From assembly GCA_037952775.1 (NCBI GenBank), contig JBANAY010000003.1, positions 19,468,001 to 19,532,000 on the forward strand: a DNA stretch of 64,000 nucleotides, written 5' to 3'. Below, in pieces: positions 11,999-25,507 of the stretch. A program made the position numbers and the translations under genes. Each line of letters opens with the position of its first letter. The stretch's first letter is position 1. The DNA is from Clonostachys chloroleuca. Lineage: Eukaryota; Ascomycota; Sordariomycetes; Hypocreales; Bionectriaceae. The notes beneath the pieces are model-generated. The model was not told the origin of the DNA. It did not search any database and worked only from the letters and a program-made list of their open reading frames with translations.

Positions 11999-12767
11999 TA
12001 TTAAGATTTACTCTATAGACTATAGGGTAAATTAAGATTACTCTATATTAATTAATTAAATAATATATAATTAGTATAGGGTAAGGGGGAATAAAATAAC
12101 TAACTTAGAGCTTTCTAAAGCTAGAAGCCCTCTAAAGTTATTAGTTTAATCTACTATAGCTACCTATTAGAGTAATTATATTAGTAGTTATAACTACTAT
12201 AATAGCTGCTATAGTATCTATACTAGTAATCCTATATTATACTAAAGCAGCTGTATTAATAGACTTTATATCTATTATAGTACTTATATTAGTAAACCTT
12301 ATATCTACTATATAAAAACCTTAATACTTAGTTTAATAAACCTTATAATTATTATAATAGTTATATTAGTAAACTTTATATCTACTATAGTATCTATATT
12401 AGTAGTTTTATATCCCTCTATATAAGAACCTTATAATAGTTATAAGCCTATATTACAGAAGGTAATATATTATCTTCAGAACTCTTATAGTCTGGAAATA
12501 TCTATAAGTATAGAGCTTCCTTCCTATTAGATAGAGATTCTATAAATTATTAATATACTCTTTTATCTACCCTATAGTCTATCTTTCTTAACTACCCTAT
12601 AGCTAATAGAGCTTTATTTTCTCTTATAGAGCTTATACTTTCTACTATACTCTTTTAAATAATCCTTCTCTAGTATTTTAGAGCCTACCCTATAGGCTTT
12701 ATCTACTCTAGATTTAGCTTACCCTATAGCTGGTTTACCCTATACTAAAGACCTTAACCTTTTAAAA
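11999..12767 (+). repeat. 3' LTR of copia alpha copy 2 (769 bp)
   Basis: Reverse complement of the LTRs at 1289-2057 and 7334-8102. It is the most mutated of the three: the palindrome at 12009-12029 has lost one base pair. It marks the right end of the element. Confidence 0.88.
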
Positions 12768-13330
12768 ATAATAATATAAACTTATTAATAAATTAATTTA
12801 CTAATTATAGTTTTAATAATATTATAATCTAATATTATAAAAAACTTATTTTAATAAGAACTAAAATAAATAATATAAATCTTAAAATAAATATAAAAAT
12901 AAAAATAACTTTTAAATATATTTTTAATATTAATTAATTAAAAATAACTAATAAAGAAATAATAATAAAAATATAAAGTTAAATATAATTAATAGTAAAA
13001 AGAAATAGAGAAATTATTTATAGAATTTTTTAATATTAGAATTAAAAAAATAAAGCTAAATAAATAATAAATAAAAAGTCTAAAAGAATAAAGAAAGTAA
13101 TACTTAATATAATTACTAGTAGAAAAAATATTTAAAATAAGAAGAATAATTTAAGAATATTCTATAGGAATATAATTATTTTAAAAAGAAATTATTTTAA
13201 AAAGAACTTAAAACTAGATTATTTAAATATAATTAGTAAGATTATAAAATCTTTATTATTTAAGAAAAAAAAACTAGATTTCTATAAATTATATAACTTT
13301 ATAGAATCTTAGTTATAAATACTTATTAGA
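12768..13330 (+). mobile_element. Ty3/gypsy fragment (protease to RT start), heavily mutated
   Basis: Parts of this segment align by eye with 30230-30860 of the gypsy element at 30183, including the stretch before the RT core (about 13180-13330 compared with 30730-30860). It has internal deletions. Beyond 13330 the similarity stops. No open frame. Confidence 0.5.
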
Positions 13331-15581
13331 TATATAATATATACTAATAGTTAGATTAATTAACCTAATCTAGACTAACTAATCTATCTATTAGCTTATT
13401 ATAATAGTAAAAATAGAGAATAAAATTTAAGCTTATTATTATCTATTTTACTTATACTAACTAATAGTAATTCTTATATTAAGAGAACTATAATTATATA
13501 AACTATTCTTAATTAATTATTCCTAATTAATTATTACTTTTTAATTATATTATAGACTATTTATCCTAGTATTATATTCTTAGACTATTAAATCTAGAAT
13601 ATATTCTACTAATAAATATTAATTATTAAAACCTTTTATTAGTAATATTAATTATTATAAATCTTTAATCTTTAATTTTTTAAATTAAAAGATTAAATTA
13701 TTAATAATCTATATAAAAATTTAATATTTTTATTTTCCTTTATTATAATTAGATATAAGTTTATTAAAAAACTAATTAATTATAATTATAACCTATTAAT
13801 ATAATTAGATTTTTCTTTATTAAAACCTTAATAATATATTTATCTAATTAAATAGATAAATAAGTATACTTTTAAAATATTTATCTATAAATAATAAAAA
13901 GCTATTAAAACTAAAGTTTAATTAGTAAATAAGAAGGATATATTAATAAATCTAATAATATAAACTTTAATCTATTTACTAACTTTATTAAATAATCTAG
14001 AACCTCTTTAAAATATAATATAGATAAAGATATATATTCTAATAAATATAAAAAGAAATAATATATTATAATAATTAGACTTTATATCTAAATAGTAGAT
14101 ATATAAGCTATTTAACTAGAGAGATAATATTTATAGCTTTTTTTCTTAATTTAATATTATAAATATTAATATCTTAGATAAAATAAATACCTAAAGTAGT
14201 AATAATAGTATTTTCTATTATATAAGTATTTATTTAACTAATTTAAATATTTATCTATATAGTAATATCTCTAATAATAATATTTTCTATTAAATCTATT
14301 ATCTAAATAAATTAATTAATACTAATAGATTAATTATTATTTAATTTTCTAAATAATTAAATAAACTTTTAGAATTATATAAAAAAGATATATTAATTTA
14401 ATTAAGAGATCTACTAATAAAATAAACTAAGTAAATATAGAAAAATAGAAAAGCTTAGTTAAAAAGAAAATTAATAAGATAACTATCTAATTAAAATAAA
14501 TATTATTTAATCTTAAGAGTAATATTTATTTTTCTACTATATATATTAATTTATTAAGTAAAATATTAGAAAATAATAATTAGAGTATTCTATTAGCTAA
14601 TAGTACTAGAGATTAATTAAATAGCTAAGCTAGTAATTAACTAGAGAATAATTCTAATAATTAGAAAAATAATAGGAATTAGCTAATAGATAGAAATATA
14701 ATAATAAAATAGTTAGTAGTAATATTTAATTAAGTAAAGGAATTTAGATATTATTATAATATAGTAGAAAACCTTTCTATTCTCCTACTACTACTCTCTT
14801 AATTACTCTAATTAATCTAATCTTTAAATAATTCTAGTAAATACTAATATAGATAATTAGTATATTAAATTAAGTTAGTTAGTATATTAAAAATAATAAT
14901 AGTAAGTAGAATAAATAGAAAATCTATTATATTAATTATTTTTAAACTAAATTAAATAATAAGAATAATATTAGTTTAATAGTTTAGATCTTTAAATTAG
15001 AAATAATTTAATAGAATATTAATAGTTTTATTAATAGTATTAGAATAAATATAATATTATAAATAAGAGCTAATATAATCTATTAAAATTTTATCTAATT
15101 ATTTAGAAGTAAAATAAATAAATAGTAAATTAATTTTCTAATTAATATAAATAAATTCTAAATCTCTAATTCTTTAAATAATTAATTTATTACTTTATAA
15201 AGAAAGTTTTATTTAAATATAATAAAAATAAATAATAAATTAAATAATCTATTTTATTTAGATAAACTATATATTAAGAAAGTAGATATTAATATTTAGA
15301 TAGTATAAGTAATATCTATATTAAAAGTTATAATAATAATATATATTAATAATTAATTTAGATTTAATTAAAACTAAATAGTTTTTTATAGAAATTAGTA
15401 TTTAAACTTTCTCTAGATATTATAATTAATAAATAGTTAGTTTATTTAATAAAAAAAAGTCTAAGTTTATTAGAATAAGCTTAATAATATATTATTTAAT
15501 ATAATTATAATCTAGAAATTAAAAGAATAATTAAAATCTCTATATAACTAATTTCTAGAAATAATTAATACTAAATCTTCT

Positions 15582-15602
15582 AATAATATAAGTATAATTA
15601 TA
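15582..15602. repeat. 21-bp direct repeat, left of the 146-bp insertion
   Basis: Identical to 15751-15771. It is either an unusually long target-site duplication or a pre-existing repeat at the insertion point. Confidence 0.7.
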
Positions 15603-15605
15603 GAA

Positions 15606-15751
15606 TTGCTACCAATTGATATAGGCAATTGTCCGGTTTATGTGTGTGTATAATCTTGATTGATTATCAATAGTCTGTCTACAGCCAGCTAGGTTATCAA
15701 TTTCCCGCTTATCGCTTATCAGTTCACTGTCAGCTGCTTTCCCTGCAGCAA
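15606..15751. mobile_element. Short unmutated insertion (146 bp) in RIP-mutated DNA
   Basis: Keeps normal CA, TG and CG content while both flanks are extremely AT-rich. It begins TTGCTACCA and ends CTGCAGCAA; the ends are imperfect inverted repeats (TTGCT at each outer end). A 21-bp direct repeat flanks it (15582-15602 and 15751-15771, overlapping the last base). It is too short to code for a transposase, so a non-autonomous element is the simplest reading. A mutated copy is at 18754-18898. Confidence 0.6.
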
Positions 15752-15771
15752 ATAATATAAGTATAATTATA
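15751..15771. repeat. 21-bp direct repeat, right of the 146-bp insertion
   Basis: Identical to 15582-15602. Confidence 0.7.
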
Positions 15772-18753
15772 TTCTATATTACTCTAAATAATATAACTAA
15801 TAATTTATACTACTTTTAAAATAATAGTAGATATAATAAAAGGAATTATAACTATAATAATTAAAATTATTAATATAATAACTAAGGAAATTAATATAAT
15901 AATTAAAATAAAAATTATTTTCCTAATAATTAAAATAATAATTATAAAGAAAAGAGTAAAGATTTATATTATTAATATTTAAAATTTTAAAGTAAAAAGT
16001 AGTATTAATAATAAATATTATAAATAAAAGAAAAAACCTATTAATATAAAGATATAGATAATAATATATTTATTAAAATAAATTTAAATAAATAAATAAT
16101 AATTAAAGAGATTTTAAAAGAAAAAGAATATATATATATAAACTTAATTTAATTAAATAAAAATAATATTATATAAATAGAATAAATTATTAAAAATAAT
16201 AATAATTAAATAAATAAATAAATTAATTTAATTTATTTTCTCTTTAAATAATCTAAATATATATTATATATTTAAATCTATAAAATAAATAAATATCTTT
16301 TTTATTAATTTATTTAAAAATCTAATTTATACTAAATATAATAAAAGTTTTAAATCTAGAAATAAGCTCTATTAATATATTTATATAAATAATTATTATA
16401 GATATAAACTATTAAATTAATAAATTAGTTTATCTAAATAAGAGAATCTATTATTTAATTAATATAAACTAAATAAAGAGTAAATAGATATTTTTTTAGT
16501 TTTAGATAATTCTTTAAAAGATTAGAATAAAATAGAGAAAATTATAAAAAAAGAAGAAATATAAAATATTATTTAATTAATATAAAATATTTTAAAATAC
16601 TCTTTTTAAAGATAATATAAATTATAAATAGATTTATTAAAATTAAAAATAAAATCTATTTTTTTTTTATATTTAAAAAGATATTTAATAGAATAAATAT
16701 ATTCTAAGTTTATAATTAAAATATAAATAATTAATTAATTTAAACTAAATATATATTTAATATAAAATAAATATTTAATTATTAGATATTAATTCTATTA
16801 AATATTAAATAATTTAAATTTAATAATTATAAAAAAATAAAAATAAAATTTAAATATATATAGAAAAAGAATTAATTAATTAGTTTAATAATAATAATAT
16901 AAAATAAAATAATTTTATTAAAATTAATAAATTAAATAAATATTTATTATAATCTAATTAATAAAATTAATAATTATTTTATAATAAAAGTTTTTTATTT
17001 TATATTAAATAATAAAATAATAAAAAACTATATTATAATATTAAAAAAAATATTTAATTATTAAATAGAATAAGTATTAGTTTATAATAATTTAGAAGTT
17101 TTATAAAAGTTTAAAAAAAAGAATTATATTAGAATTATTTATAATTTTAATAATAAATTAATTTATTAATTAATAAAGAATTATTATTTTATTTTAAAAT
17201 ATAATAAATAAAAATAGATTTATTAATTTTATAATAAGCTAAATACTATAAGAAAAGAATAAATTCTTTAAAGAACTAATTTAATAAGTATAAAAATAAT
17301 AGTTTTCTATTAAACTATTTAATATATTTAAAATTAAACTGAATAATAATATATATATCTATATAATAGATTTATTAAAAACTAAGAAAATAAGAGAAAT
17401 TATTAAATTATATAATATATAGAGAGATTATAAAATTATATATATATATAAGAAAAATAAAATAAAAATTAATTTAGTAAATAATTAGTAGAATTTTAAA
17501 CTAGAGAATTAGAAAAATCTTAATAATATTTATAATAAGCTATATAAAGTAAAAAAAAAAATATATATATATATATATTATAATTTTCTAGATTTATAAA
17601 CTCTATATTTATTTTAATTTAATAGTAGTTCTAAACTAGTTTAATACTAAGAATTATTTCTCTATTATATAAATATAAATATATTTCTTAAAATACTAAA
17701 TAATAATATTAATATAGATTTTACTTATAAAATATATAAAGAAATATAATTATTATTATATAGAGATATATTAAATCAGTATTAAATATAGTTATTAGCT
17801 AAATAATATAATAAGTATTTAAATATATTATTAATTAATAAGTAGAAAAAGATATTATATAAGATATTTTATATAAATATAATAAAAATATAATAAAAAG
17901 TTAATAATTTAAAATTTAATAAATTAATTTATTAGAAAAATAAATTATTTAGAAATTTTATAATATTAGTTATCTATTATATAAAGATATTAGATCTTAT
18001 AAATATTAAAATATAATTAGTATATATTTATAATTTAATTAATCTATATTTATACTAAGAATTTCTAAAGCTTAAATAATATATTAAGCTATATAAATAA
18101 CTTAATAAATTAAATAAAAAAGTAATAGCTTAATATAATAAGCTTTAGTTTTCTTAATAAATAGCTTTTAATAAATAATAAAATCTAATAAAACTCTCTT
18201 TATAATTTATTTAATTTTAATTTAGATAATAGAAATAAATATATAATTATATAAATATCTATTTAAAAATCTAGAAATTCTCAAAAAAATAAAACTATAT
18301 TTATTATAAAAAATAATAAGATATTTTATTATACTTTATAATATAAATATTAATTATATTATAATATTTTTAATTTAGTAAATACTCTTTAATATTATTT
18401 TAAAAAACTAGATAACTACTCTCTAGATATACTATTAGATAATAATTAATATTATTAATACTACTAAATAGTATTTAAAACTAGAGAAGTATTTTTTAAC
18501 TATTTAAACTTAAAGTATTATTATTTAATAACTAATAATATAAATATAGAGAAATAAGTAATAATAATTTATATAATATCTATTTTAACTAAAAGTATAT
18601 TAATTAAAAAACTAGAATATAATTATACTATATTTAAAAATTTATTATATTTTTTAAGAATATAATTAATAGTTTATATCTAAACTTTTAATATTATAAA
18701 TAAAGTTAAAATATTATACTTTTAGTCTGGATATAGATATTAATTTTATAAAA

Positions 18754-18898
18754 ACTCTAGTAATAATATAGGTAATTATCTAGTTTATATATATATATAA
18801 TCTTAATTAATTATTAATAGTCTATCTATAGCTAGCTAGATTATTAATTTCCTACTTATTACTTATTAGTTTACTATTAGCTACTTTCCCTATAGTAA
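18754..18898. repeat. RIP-mutated copy of the 146-bp element
   Basis: Aligns along its length with 15606-15751, with differences mostly C-to-T and G-to-A (for example CTGCAGCAA corresponds to CTATAGTAA). The 21-bp direct repeat of the other copy is not present around it. Confidence 0.65.
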
Positions 18899-20949
18899 TT
18901 ACCCTACTTAGAAAAATATTATATTCTTATAATTATACTTAGCTAAATAATAAATTATATCCCTATAACTATACTTAGTAAATTAATAATTATATAATTA
19001 TAATACTTTATATAAACTTAACTAGTTTATATTATCTCTGAATATTAATATCTAATTTTATTCTAGTAGTAACTTATATTCCTAATATACTAATTAATTA
19101 TAATAAATACCTTCTAGTATTAACTCTAAGATTTAAATATATATTTTTATTACTATAATATTAGCTTTATACTTACTAATTATAATATATAAATTTATAA
19201 TCTAGGATCTTATATCTATCTCTCTAAGAATTAAATAAGTATATATATTTTATTAGATAAATATATTTTAGTAAAGAACTAGTTAGTATAATAACTATTA
19301 GACTAATAGCTACTAAAAGATTAAAGGATATTAATATTAGTAGTATTTAAAAACTATATCTTATCTGAATAGATTATATAGAAGAAATCTAATACTTCCT
19401 AATATACTATCTAATTAATTATTCTTATACTTTTACTTAACTAAGCCCTAAGTATTATCTAGTAACTTAATAATCTTTAGAATTTTATTATATTTTAACT
19501 CTATAGGCTTATCCTTTTATATTTTATTATAATATAAATACTTAAGATATTTCTTCTTATTTTTAAAATAAATATAGTTATAATTTAGAGGGTTATTATT
19601 ATATATAATAATCTGGTCTATAATAAGCTTACTCTATATAATAATAGTATATATAATATCTCCCTAGGTCTTATTATATTCTAAAAATATATTATTAGTA
19701 TAGATCTAAAAATAATTACTTAGAAGATCCTTTAGTATAAAATTATAAAAGCTTTTAATTAAATTTAACTTTTTACTCTCTTTATTCTATTTCTTAGTAT
19801 ATTACTTCTTCTTTTTCTTCTTAGATAGAGATTTATCTAAATCTTTATTATTATTATATTTATTATTTCTTTACTTTTCTATAGGTTTTTTAATTTACTA
19901 TTTATTCTTATTATTTTTCTATTTATCTATAAATTACTTAGTTTACTATCTCTCTAAGTACTAGAGTAGTTTTATATTTAGCTTAAGTAACTATTTATTA
20001 TTAAGCTTTAGGGGAAGAATATATATTAATATACTATAAATATAATAATTATTCTTAGAAAAGAAAGTATTAAATCTACTAACTAACTTTAGAATATAGT
20101 ATACTAGATATAGGAATCTATAGTTATTATTTATAATTATAATTATATCTATATATTTCTCCTTAATAGATTTAAATAGTATTAGAAAAAGATAATCTAT
20201 AATCTATAGATTAACTTTATTATTAATATTTATTTATTATATAACTTAATATTAAATTAGCTATTTAACTTTCTAAAAAATAAACTCTAGTAAATTAGTT
20301 ACTACTCTTTCCTAGTTTATCTTAATTATATAGTATATATATTTATAATAGGTATAAATACTTATTTATACTATTTTTTTCTTATAGTTATTAAGATTAT
20401 CTTTAAAGTTTTCTAATCTAAGATTAATTCCCTTTCTAATACTATTTATAATTATAATTTACTATAAATAATTAAGGGTTAAGATTTATATATAAATACT
20501 AGTATTATATAAATAAAAAGTAGTAAAGCTATATACTAGTATTATATAGAAAAAGAAGTTTATATATTAGTATATATTATATATATATAAGATATAGATA
20601 TTAAGAGGGTAAGGTTTTAAGTTATTATATTAAACTAAGAGATAAATTTTTATAGTATAAGCTAATAGTTAGCTACTTATAAAGCTAAATACTAGGTAAG
20701 CTAGTCTAACTATAAAATATTAAAAAGATATTTCTTATCTTAGTTTCCTCTTACTATATAAGATTATTATATATTACTATACTTATATAGCCTCTTAGTA
20801 ATAAACTCTCTTAATAACTTTAGAGTATTATTTAGTTCCTCCTTATATAGCTATATATTAAAACTAGTATTATAATCTTTTTATTAGATAAGATATTAAT
20901 TATAATTATAATATTTTTACTTTATAATAATTATTTTTAATTTAAAGAA

Positions 20950-22060
20950 TTATTAAATATTATTATTACTCTTAATAAAAATATATAGCTATTTATTTCT
21001 ATATAGTTTATTAAATAGATCTACTCTCTATAGTATCTCTTCTAACTAAAGAATTAAAATAATAGGATATATTTTCTAATATTCTAATAAATCTAATTTA
21101 TATATCTAGGGATTAACTTTTTATAGAATTTTAAAAGAACTAATTTAGTACTAGTTAAATTTATATATTTACCCTAGGATAATATATCTATAATAGAGAT
21201 ATAAATATATCTACTAGTTTTTATTAAACTTAATTTATTAATATTTAGTATTAAATAGCTTCTTATATTATATAGCTATAAAATTAGTAGCTATTTTAGC
21301 TTCCTACTATCTAGCTTTATAGAGAATAGAAAAGTATACTTTCTTATTATATTAACTATCTAATTTCTTATATAAAATTATTAATAAAGTTTATAGTTAA
21401 AAACCTATTATAATCTTATTTAGTATAGTATTAAATATTATAATAAAAGTATTATTTAATAATAATTAGATAGCTAGAAGTATTAATAGCTAATAGATAT
21501 CTAGATCTATAGAAAAACTATAGTATATTACTATTTTAATAATTTAGTTTATTAATTCTAATTAATTATTATCTAGTAAGTACTAAGATATTATCTAAAT
21601 TAATCTTATTTAGAAAGCTTTAAATATTATTTACTAAAAATTATCTATCTACTTCCTATTATAGTTAAATATAATAACTTTTAGTAGTTCCTAGTTAACT
21701 AGTATTTAGAACTTAAGAATATTTATAGCTTAGTTCTCTACTATATACTTATTATAGCTAGATATTAAAATATACTTTTTTAATAATTTATAAATAATTA
21801 TTAATAGTATATTATATTCTTTAAAACCTAGTCTTTTAAATATATTATCTACTATAGATATTAATAGTAATCTAATAATAAAATCTATTATTTAGATTAG
21901 ATAGGGTTTAAATTCTAATAGAATAGAATTAAAATCTTTAGATAATTACTAGATTAACTAGTATAATATAGTATATTAGTAATACTAAATAAAGGTTTTA
22001 ACTTATTCCTAGAGATTTAGAAATATAAAGCTATCTATTTTATACTTTATCTAATCTAAA
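20950..22060 (-). pseudogene. gypsy-type integrase remnant
   Basis: With mutated Gln and Trp codons read through, the minus-strand translation follows the general pattern of a gypsy integrase core and C-terminal region: an N-Q-L-E-L-x-N-Q-like stretch where the catalytic HPQTDGQSE segment is expected, and a later stretch matching the basic C-terminal part. Stops occur about every 10-20 codons. Confidence 0.45.
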
Positions 22061-22070
22061 TGTTATCTAT
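21655..22070. repeat. Diverged direct duplication, unit 1
   Basis: Similar over about 400 bp to 22090-22500, offset 436 bp (for example the stretch ending in AGGGTTTAAA near 21905 recurs near 22340). The duplication affects the upstream part of the integrase remnant. Confidence 0.6.
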
Positions 22071-22089
22071 TAAAAGTTTTTTATTTATT

Positions 22090-22500
22090 TTCTATTTTAA
22101 TCTAATATAATAATCTTTAGTAATCTCTAATTAGTTAATAATTAGAATTTTAATATATTAATAATCTAGTTTTTTACTATATATTTATTATAACTTAATA
22201 TTAAATTTTTTTTTTAATAATTTATAAATAATTATAAATAAAATATAATATTTTTTAAAACTTAGTTTTTTAAAGATATTATTTTTTATAAATATAAATA
22301 ATAATTTAATTATAAAATCTATTATTTATATTAAATAGGGTTTAAACTCTAGAAAAATAGAATTAAAATCTCTAGATAATATCTAGATTAATTAATAGAA
22401 TATTATATATTAATAATATTAGATAAAAATTTTAATCTATTTCTAAAGATTTAAAAAAATAAACTTATTTATTTTATATTTTATTCTTTTAAGATTAAAA
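22090..22500. repeat. Diverged direct duplication, unit 2
   Basis: Second unit of the duplication beginning near 21655. It has lost more C and G than unit 1. Confidence 0.6.
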
Positions 22501-23167
22501 TAATATATACTATATATTATCTTAAGAATTAATTAGATTAATAATATAGGAATATATAGCTAGTACTAATTTATTTATATCTTATAATATAGTAAATTAT
22601 TTTTTACTAAGAAAAATTATTAATATTTTTTTTAGAAGGGTTTACTATATATAAGGGATATTCTAAGATCAGGCTATATATAAGTAGATCTATATAATTT
22701 ATTTTTAACTAAGCTTTAGTTTATATCTAATCTTTAACTCTATTTTTTTACTTTTCTATTTAAATAAACTAAAATAAGATAATAATATCTCTAAAAACTC
22801 TAAAAAGAGCTTACTAAGTATATAACTTAGCTATAGATTCTAAGGAGAAATACTTATTATCTATAATTAATTATAATATCTCTTTAAATTTATTATTACT
22901 AATCCCTAATTACTAATTATTTACTATCTCTTTTTATAATAATAATAAATATCTCTAATATTATTATCCCCTATAGTTAGAACTTAGTTATTATAAATAA
23001 TTAGATTTTTATATTTATAATAATTATTATTAATAAAAACTATTAGAATTTTTTTTAAATATTAATTATTTAAATTTATAATCTATTATAGATTTATTTA
23101 TAATAATAAAACTATTCTTTTTTATATAGATCTAATAGTTATATCTATTAGAGCTATTATTTTATCT

Positions 23168-23580
23168 AGTAGCTAGCTAATAAGAAAATTTATAGATAAT
23201 TCTAGTTTTTAATATACTTATAGAGGAGTATATAAATATTCTTTTAGTACTTAATAATTATTATAATCTAATATACTATATATAATATTAGTAAGTAATA
23301 TATTAAATTAAATTAATCTAGATTAAAATAGCTTTTTAAATTTAAAAATCTATTAGTTAGTAATATTAAATAGATAGAAGAGAATTAATTAAATAGAATA
23401 AAATTATTAAAAAGTTTATTAAAAAAAAAATTAAATAAAATTAATTAGATAGTATTTAGAATTATAATAAATTAGTTAATTACTATTATAGAATATTTAA
23501 AGAATATAATAACTAATTATAAAGTTATTATATACTAATAAAAAAACTAAATATAATTTTATATAGTAAGAAATTATTAA
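23168..23580. repeat. Left arm of a large inverted repeat
   Basis: Reverse complement of about 25000-25407, with paired positions summing to about 48575. The outer end of the partner arm is cut by the N gap, so the true arms may be longer. The spacer is about 1.4 kb. Confidence 0.7.
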
Positions 23581-24999
23581 TATAAACTAAAGTATTTTTT
23601 TTATTTTCTATTATAACTATTTAATAATTTTCTAATACTTTATATCTATTTTATATTTATTAATAAACTATTATATTAATAATAGTTCTATTAATATTTT
23701 AGAGATTATAAAAGTAATCTTACTATATATAGCTGAAATATCTTCTAATATATTATTATTTTTAACTAATTATCTTTATTTATTATTATCTAACTAAAAA
23801 AGATAGTTTAATATATTTAGAATTATATTTAATTTATTAGAAATATAATAAATATTTATATTAAATTATTATAGAAAAATACTTACTAATTATAGATAAT
23901 AATTTATTTTAAGTATATTAGTTATTTTTATATTCTTTTAATAAACTATTAGAATTATTACTAAATAGTTTATAAGGATAATTATATAATTCTTTACTCT
24001 ATAGAAAATTATTATATTTTTAATAACTATCTAGATAAGTACTATAACTTCTAGTTTAATTAACTAGTAATATTACTCTATAATACTTAATAGTTTATTT
24101 TAAAAATCTAGATATTAGATATATAACTTATTAGGTAAACTAATTAAGTTCTTTAGATTAAAATTACTATTATAATAGAAAAGTATTATACTAAAACCCT
24201 ATTTTAATATATCTAGTTTAATAAATAACTATTTATTATTATCTAGATATATAAGCTTTAGCTTTAAATAGTTAATTAGATTTTACTATATTAATTAAAT
24301 ATAGCTCTTACTTCTAAATCTTTATTAACTTTTATCTATACTATATAATATTTTCTTTTTAATTTAGTAGATATTAATTTATTTATCTAACTCTAGATTA
24401 AAAATATAGTTTTCCTATAATATAATATCTTTATTTTCTATATATATAATAAAATAAAACTTTAAATCTAATCTATTATATTAATATATATTTTTAATAT
24501 TTTTAATAAAAATAGAAAGTTTATTTAGCTAATATATTTATATAATTATTTATTAATATAACTTTTTTATTATTTACTATATATTTAAATAGTTAAACTC
24601 TTTAATATCTAATAAATAATTTACTTAATATAAATTATAAATCTAAAGATTTAAAAAAAAAAAAAAAAAAATAAAAAAAAAACTATTTTTATATAATTTA
24701 AATATTCTTTTAATATATTTAAAAAAATAATATTATTAATATATAATTATATAAAAGCTTAATAAGAAAAAAGCTATTTATTAATTTAATACTATAAATA
24801 GATATAAATCTTTTATTTATTTTATTTTTCTAATATTATATAATAAATTAAATAAATTATTAATAATCTTATAGTTTTTTAGATTAATAATATAAAGTTT
24901 ACTAACTAATTTATTATTTTACTAATTTATCTTAAATCTTTATTAATTTATTTTTTAGAACTAGTATAGTATTATAGTTATACTAAATATTATAACTTA

Positions 25000-25407
25000 T
25001 AATTTACTATATAAAACTATATTTAATCTTTTAATTAGTATATAGTAACTTCTTAGCTATTATATTCTTTAAATATTCTATAGTAATAATTAACTAATCT
25101 ACTATAATTCTAAATATTATCTAATTAATTTTATTTAATTTAATTTTTCCCTTTAATAAACTTTTTAATAATTCTATTCTATTTAATTAATTCTCTTCTA
25201 TCTATCTAATATTACTAACTAATAGATTTTTAAATTTAAAAAGCTATTTTAATCTAGATTAATTTAATTTAATATATTACTTACTAATATTATATATAGT
25301 ATATTAGATTATAATAATTATTAAGTACTAAAAGAATATTTATATATTTCTCTATAAGTATATTAAAGACTAGAATTATCTATATATCTTCTTATTAGCT
25401 AGTTACT
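25000..25407. repeat. Right arm of a large inverted repeat, cut by the assembly gap
   Basis: Pairs with 23168-23580. It could be two antisense copies of one element with sequence in between, or an assembly effect next to the gap. Confidence 0.7.
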
Positions 25408-25507
25408 NNNNNNNNNNNNNNNNNNNNNNNNNNNNNNNNNNNNNNNNNNNNNNNNNNNNNNNNNNNNNNNNNNNNNNNNNNNNNNNNNNNNNNNNNNNNN
25501 NNNNNNN
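25408..25507. other. Assembly gap (100 Ns)
   Basis: Exactly 100 Ns, the usual placeholder for a gap of unknown size. The right side starts inside a copia beta element near the protease/integrase junction. By comparison with copy B (31480-34385) about 2.9 kb of that element (5' LTR, gag, protease) is missing here, plus the element's left junction. Confidence 0.95.

Larger units (their letters stand above)
8103..12767 (+). mobile_element. Ty1/copia element alpha, copy 2, 3' part with 3' LTR
   Basis: Continuation of the element at 1-1288 after the nested antisense copy. It carries integrase, RT, RNase H and a 769-bp 3' LTR, all on the + strand, and is itself interrupted by an 840-bp solo LTR at 9594-10433. 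Joining across both insertions restores collinearity with copy 1. RIP-type stop codons are frequent. Confidence 0.88.
13331..18898. other. RIP-mutated AT-rich repeat debris, family unresolved
   Basis: Almost no C or G remains outside CT/AG contexts and no reading frame survives. A + strand stretch at about 15830-15950 repeats AATTATAATAATTAAAA-like words and would encode an Asn/Gln-rich segment if stops are read as mutated Gln, followed by a Lys-rich part that could be the end of a gag protein. I could not place RT or integrase motifs with confidence. One unmutated 146-bp insertion (15606-15751) and a mutated copy of it (18754-18898) lie inside. Confidence 0.5.
18899..25407 (-). mobile_element. 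RIP-mutated gypsy-like retroelement debris
   Basis: The minus-strand translation of about 20950-21800 resembles a gypsy integrase, so at least part of this stretch is a retroelement in minus orientation. It also holds a direct duplication (21655-22500), two inverted arms near 23168 and 25407, and an A-rich run at about 24650-24680. No LTR pair could be defined, and the right end is lost in the assembly gap. Apart from these features I see only AT-rich sequence with no open frame. Confidence 0.5.

Noticed and set aside
15606..15751. SINE identity for the 146-bp insertion
   Set aside because: The long flanking repeat would suit a SINE, but there is no poly-A or simple-repeat tail and no pol III A/B boxes; the inverted ends argue otherwise.
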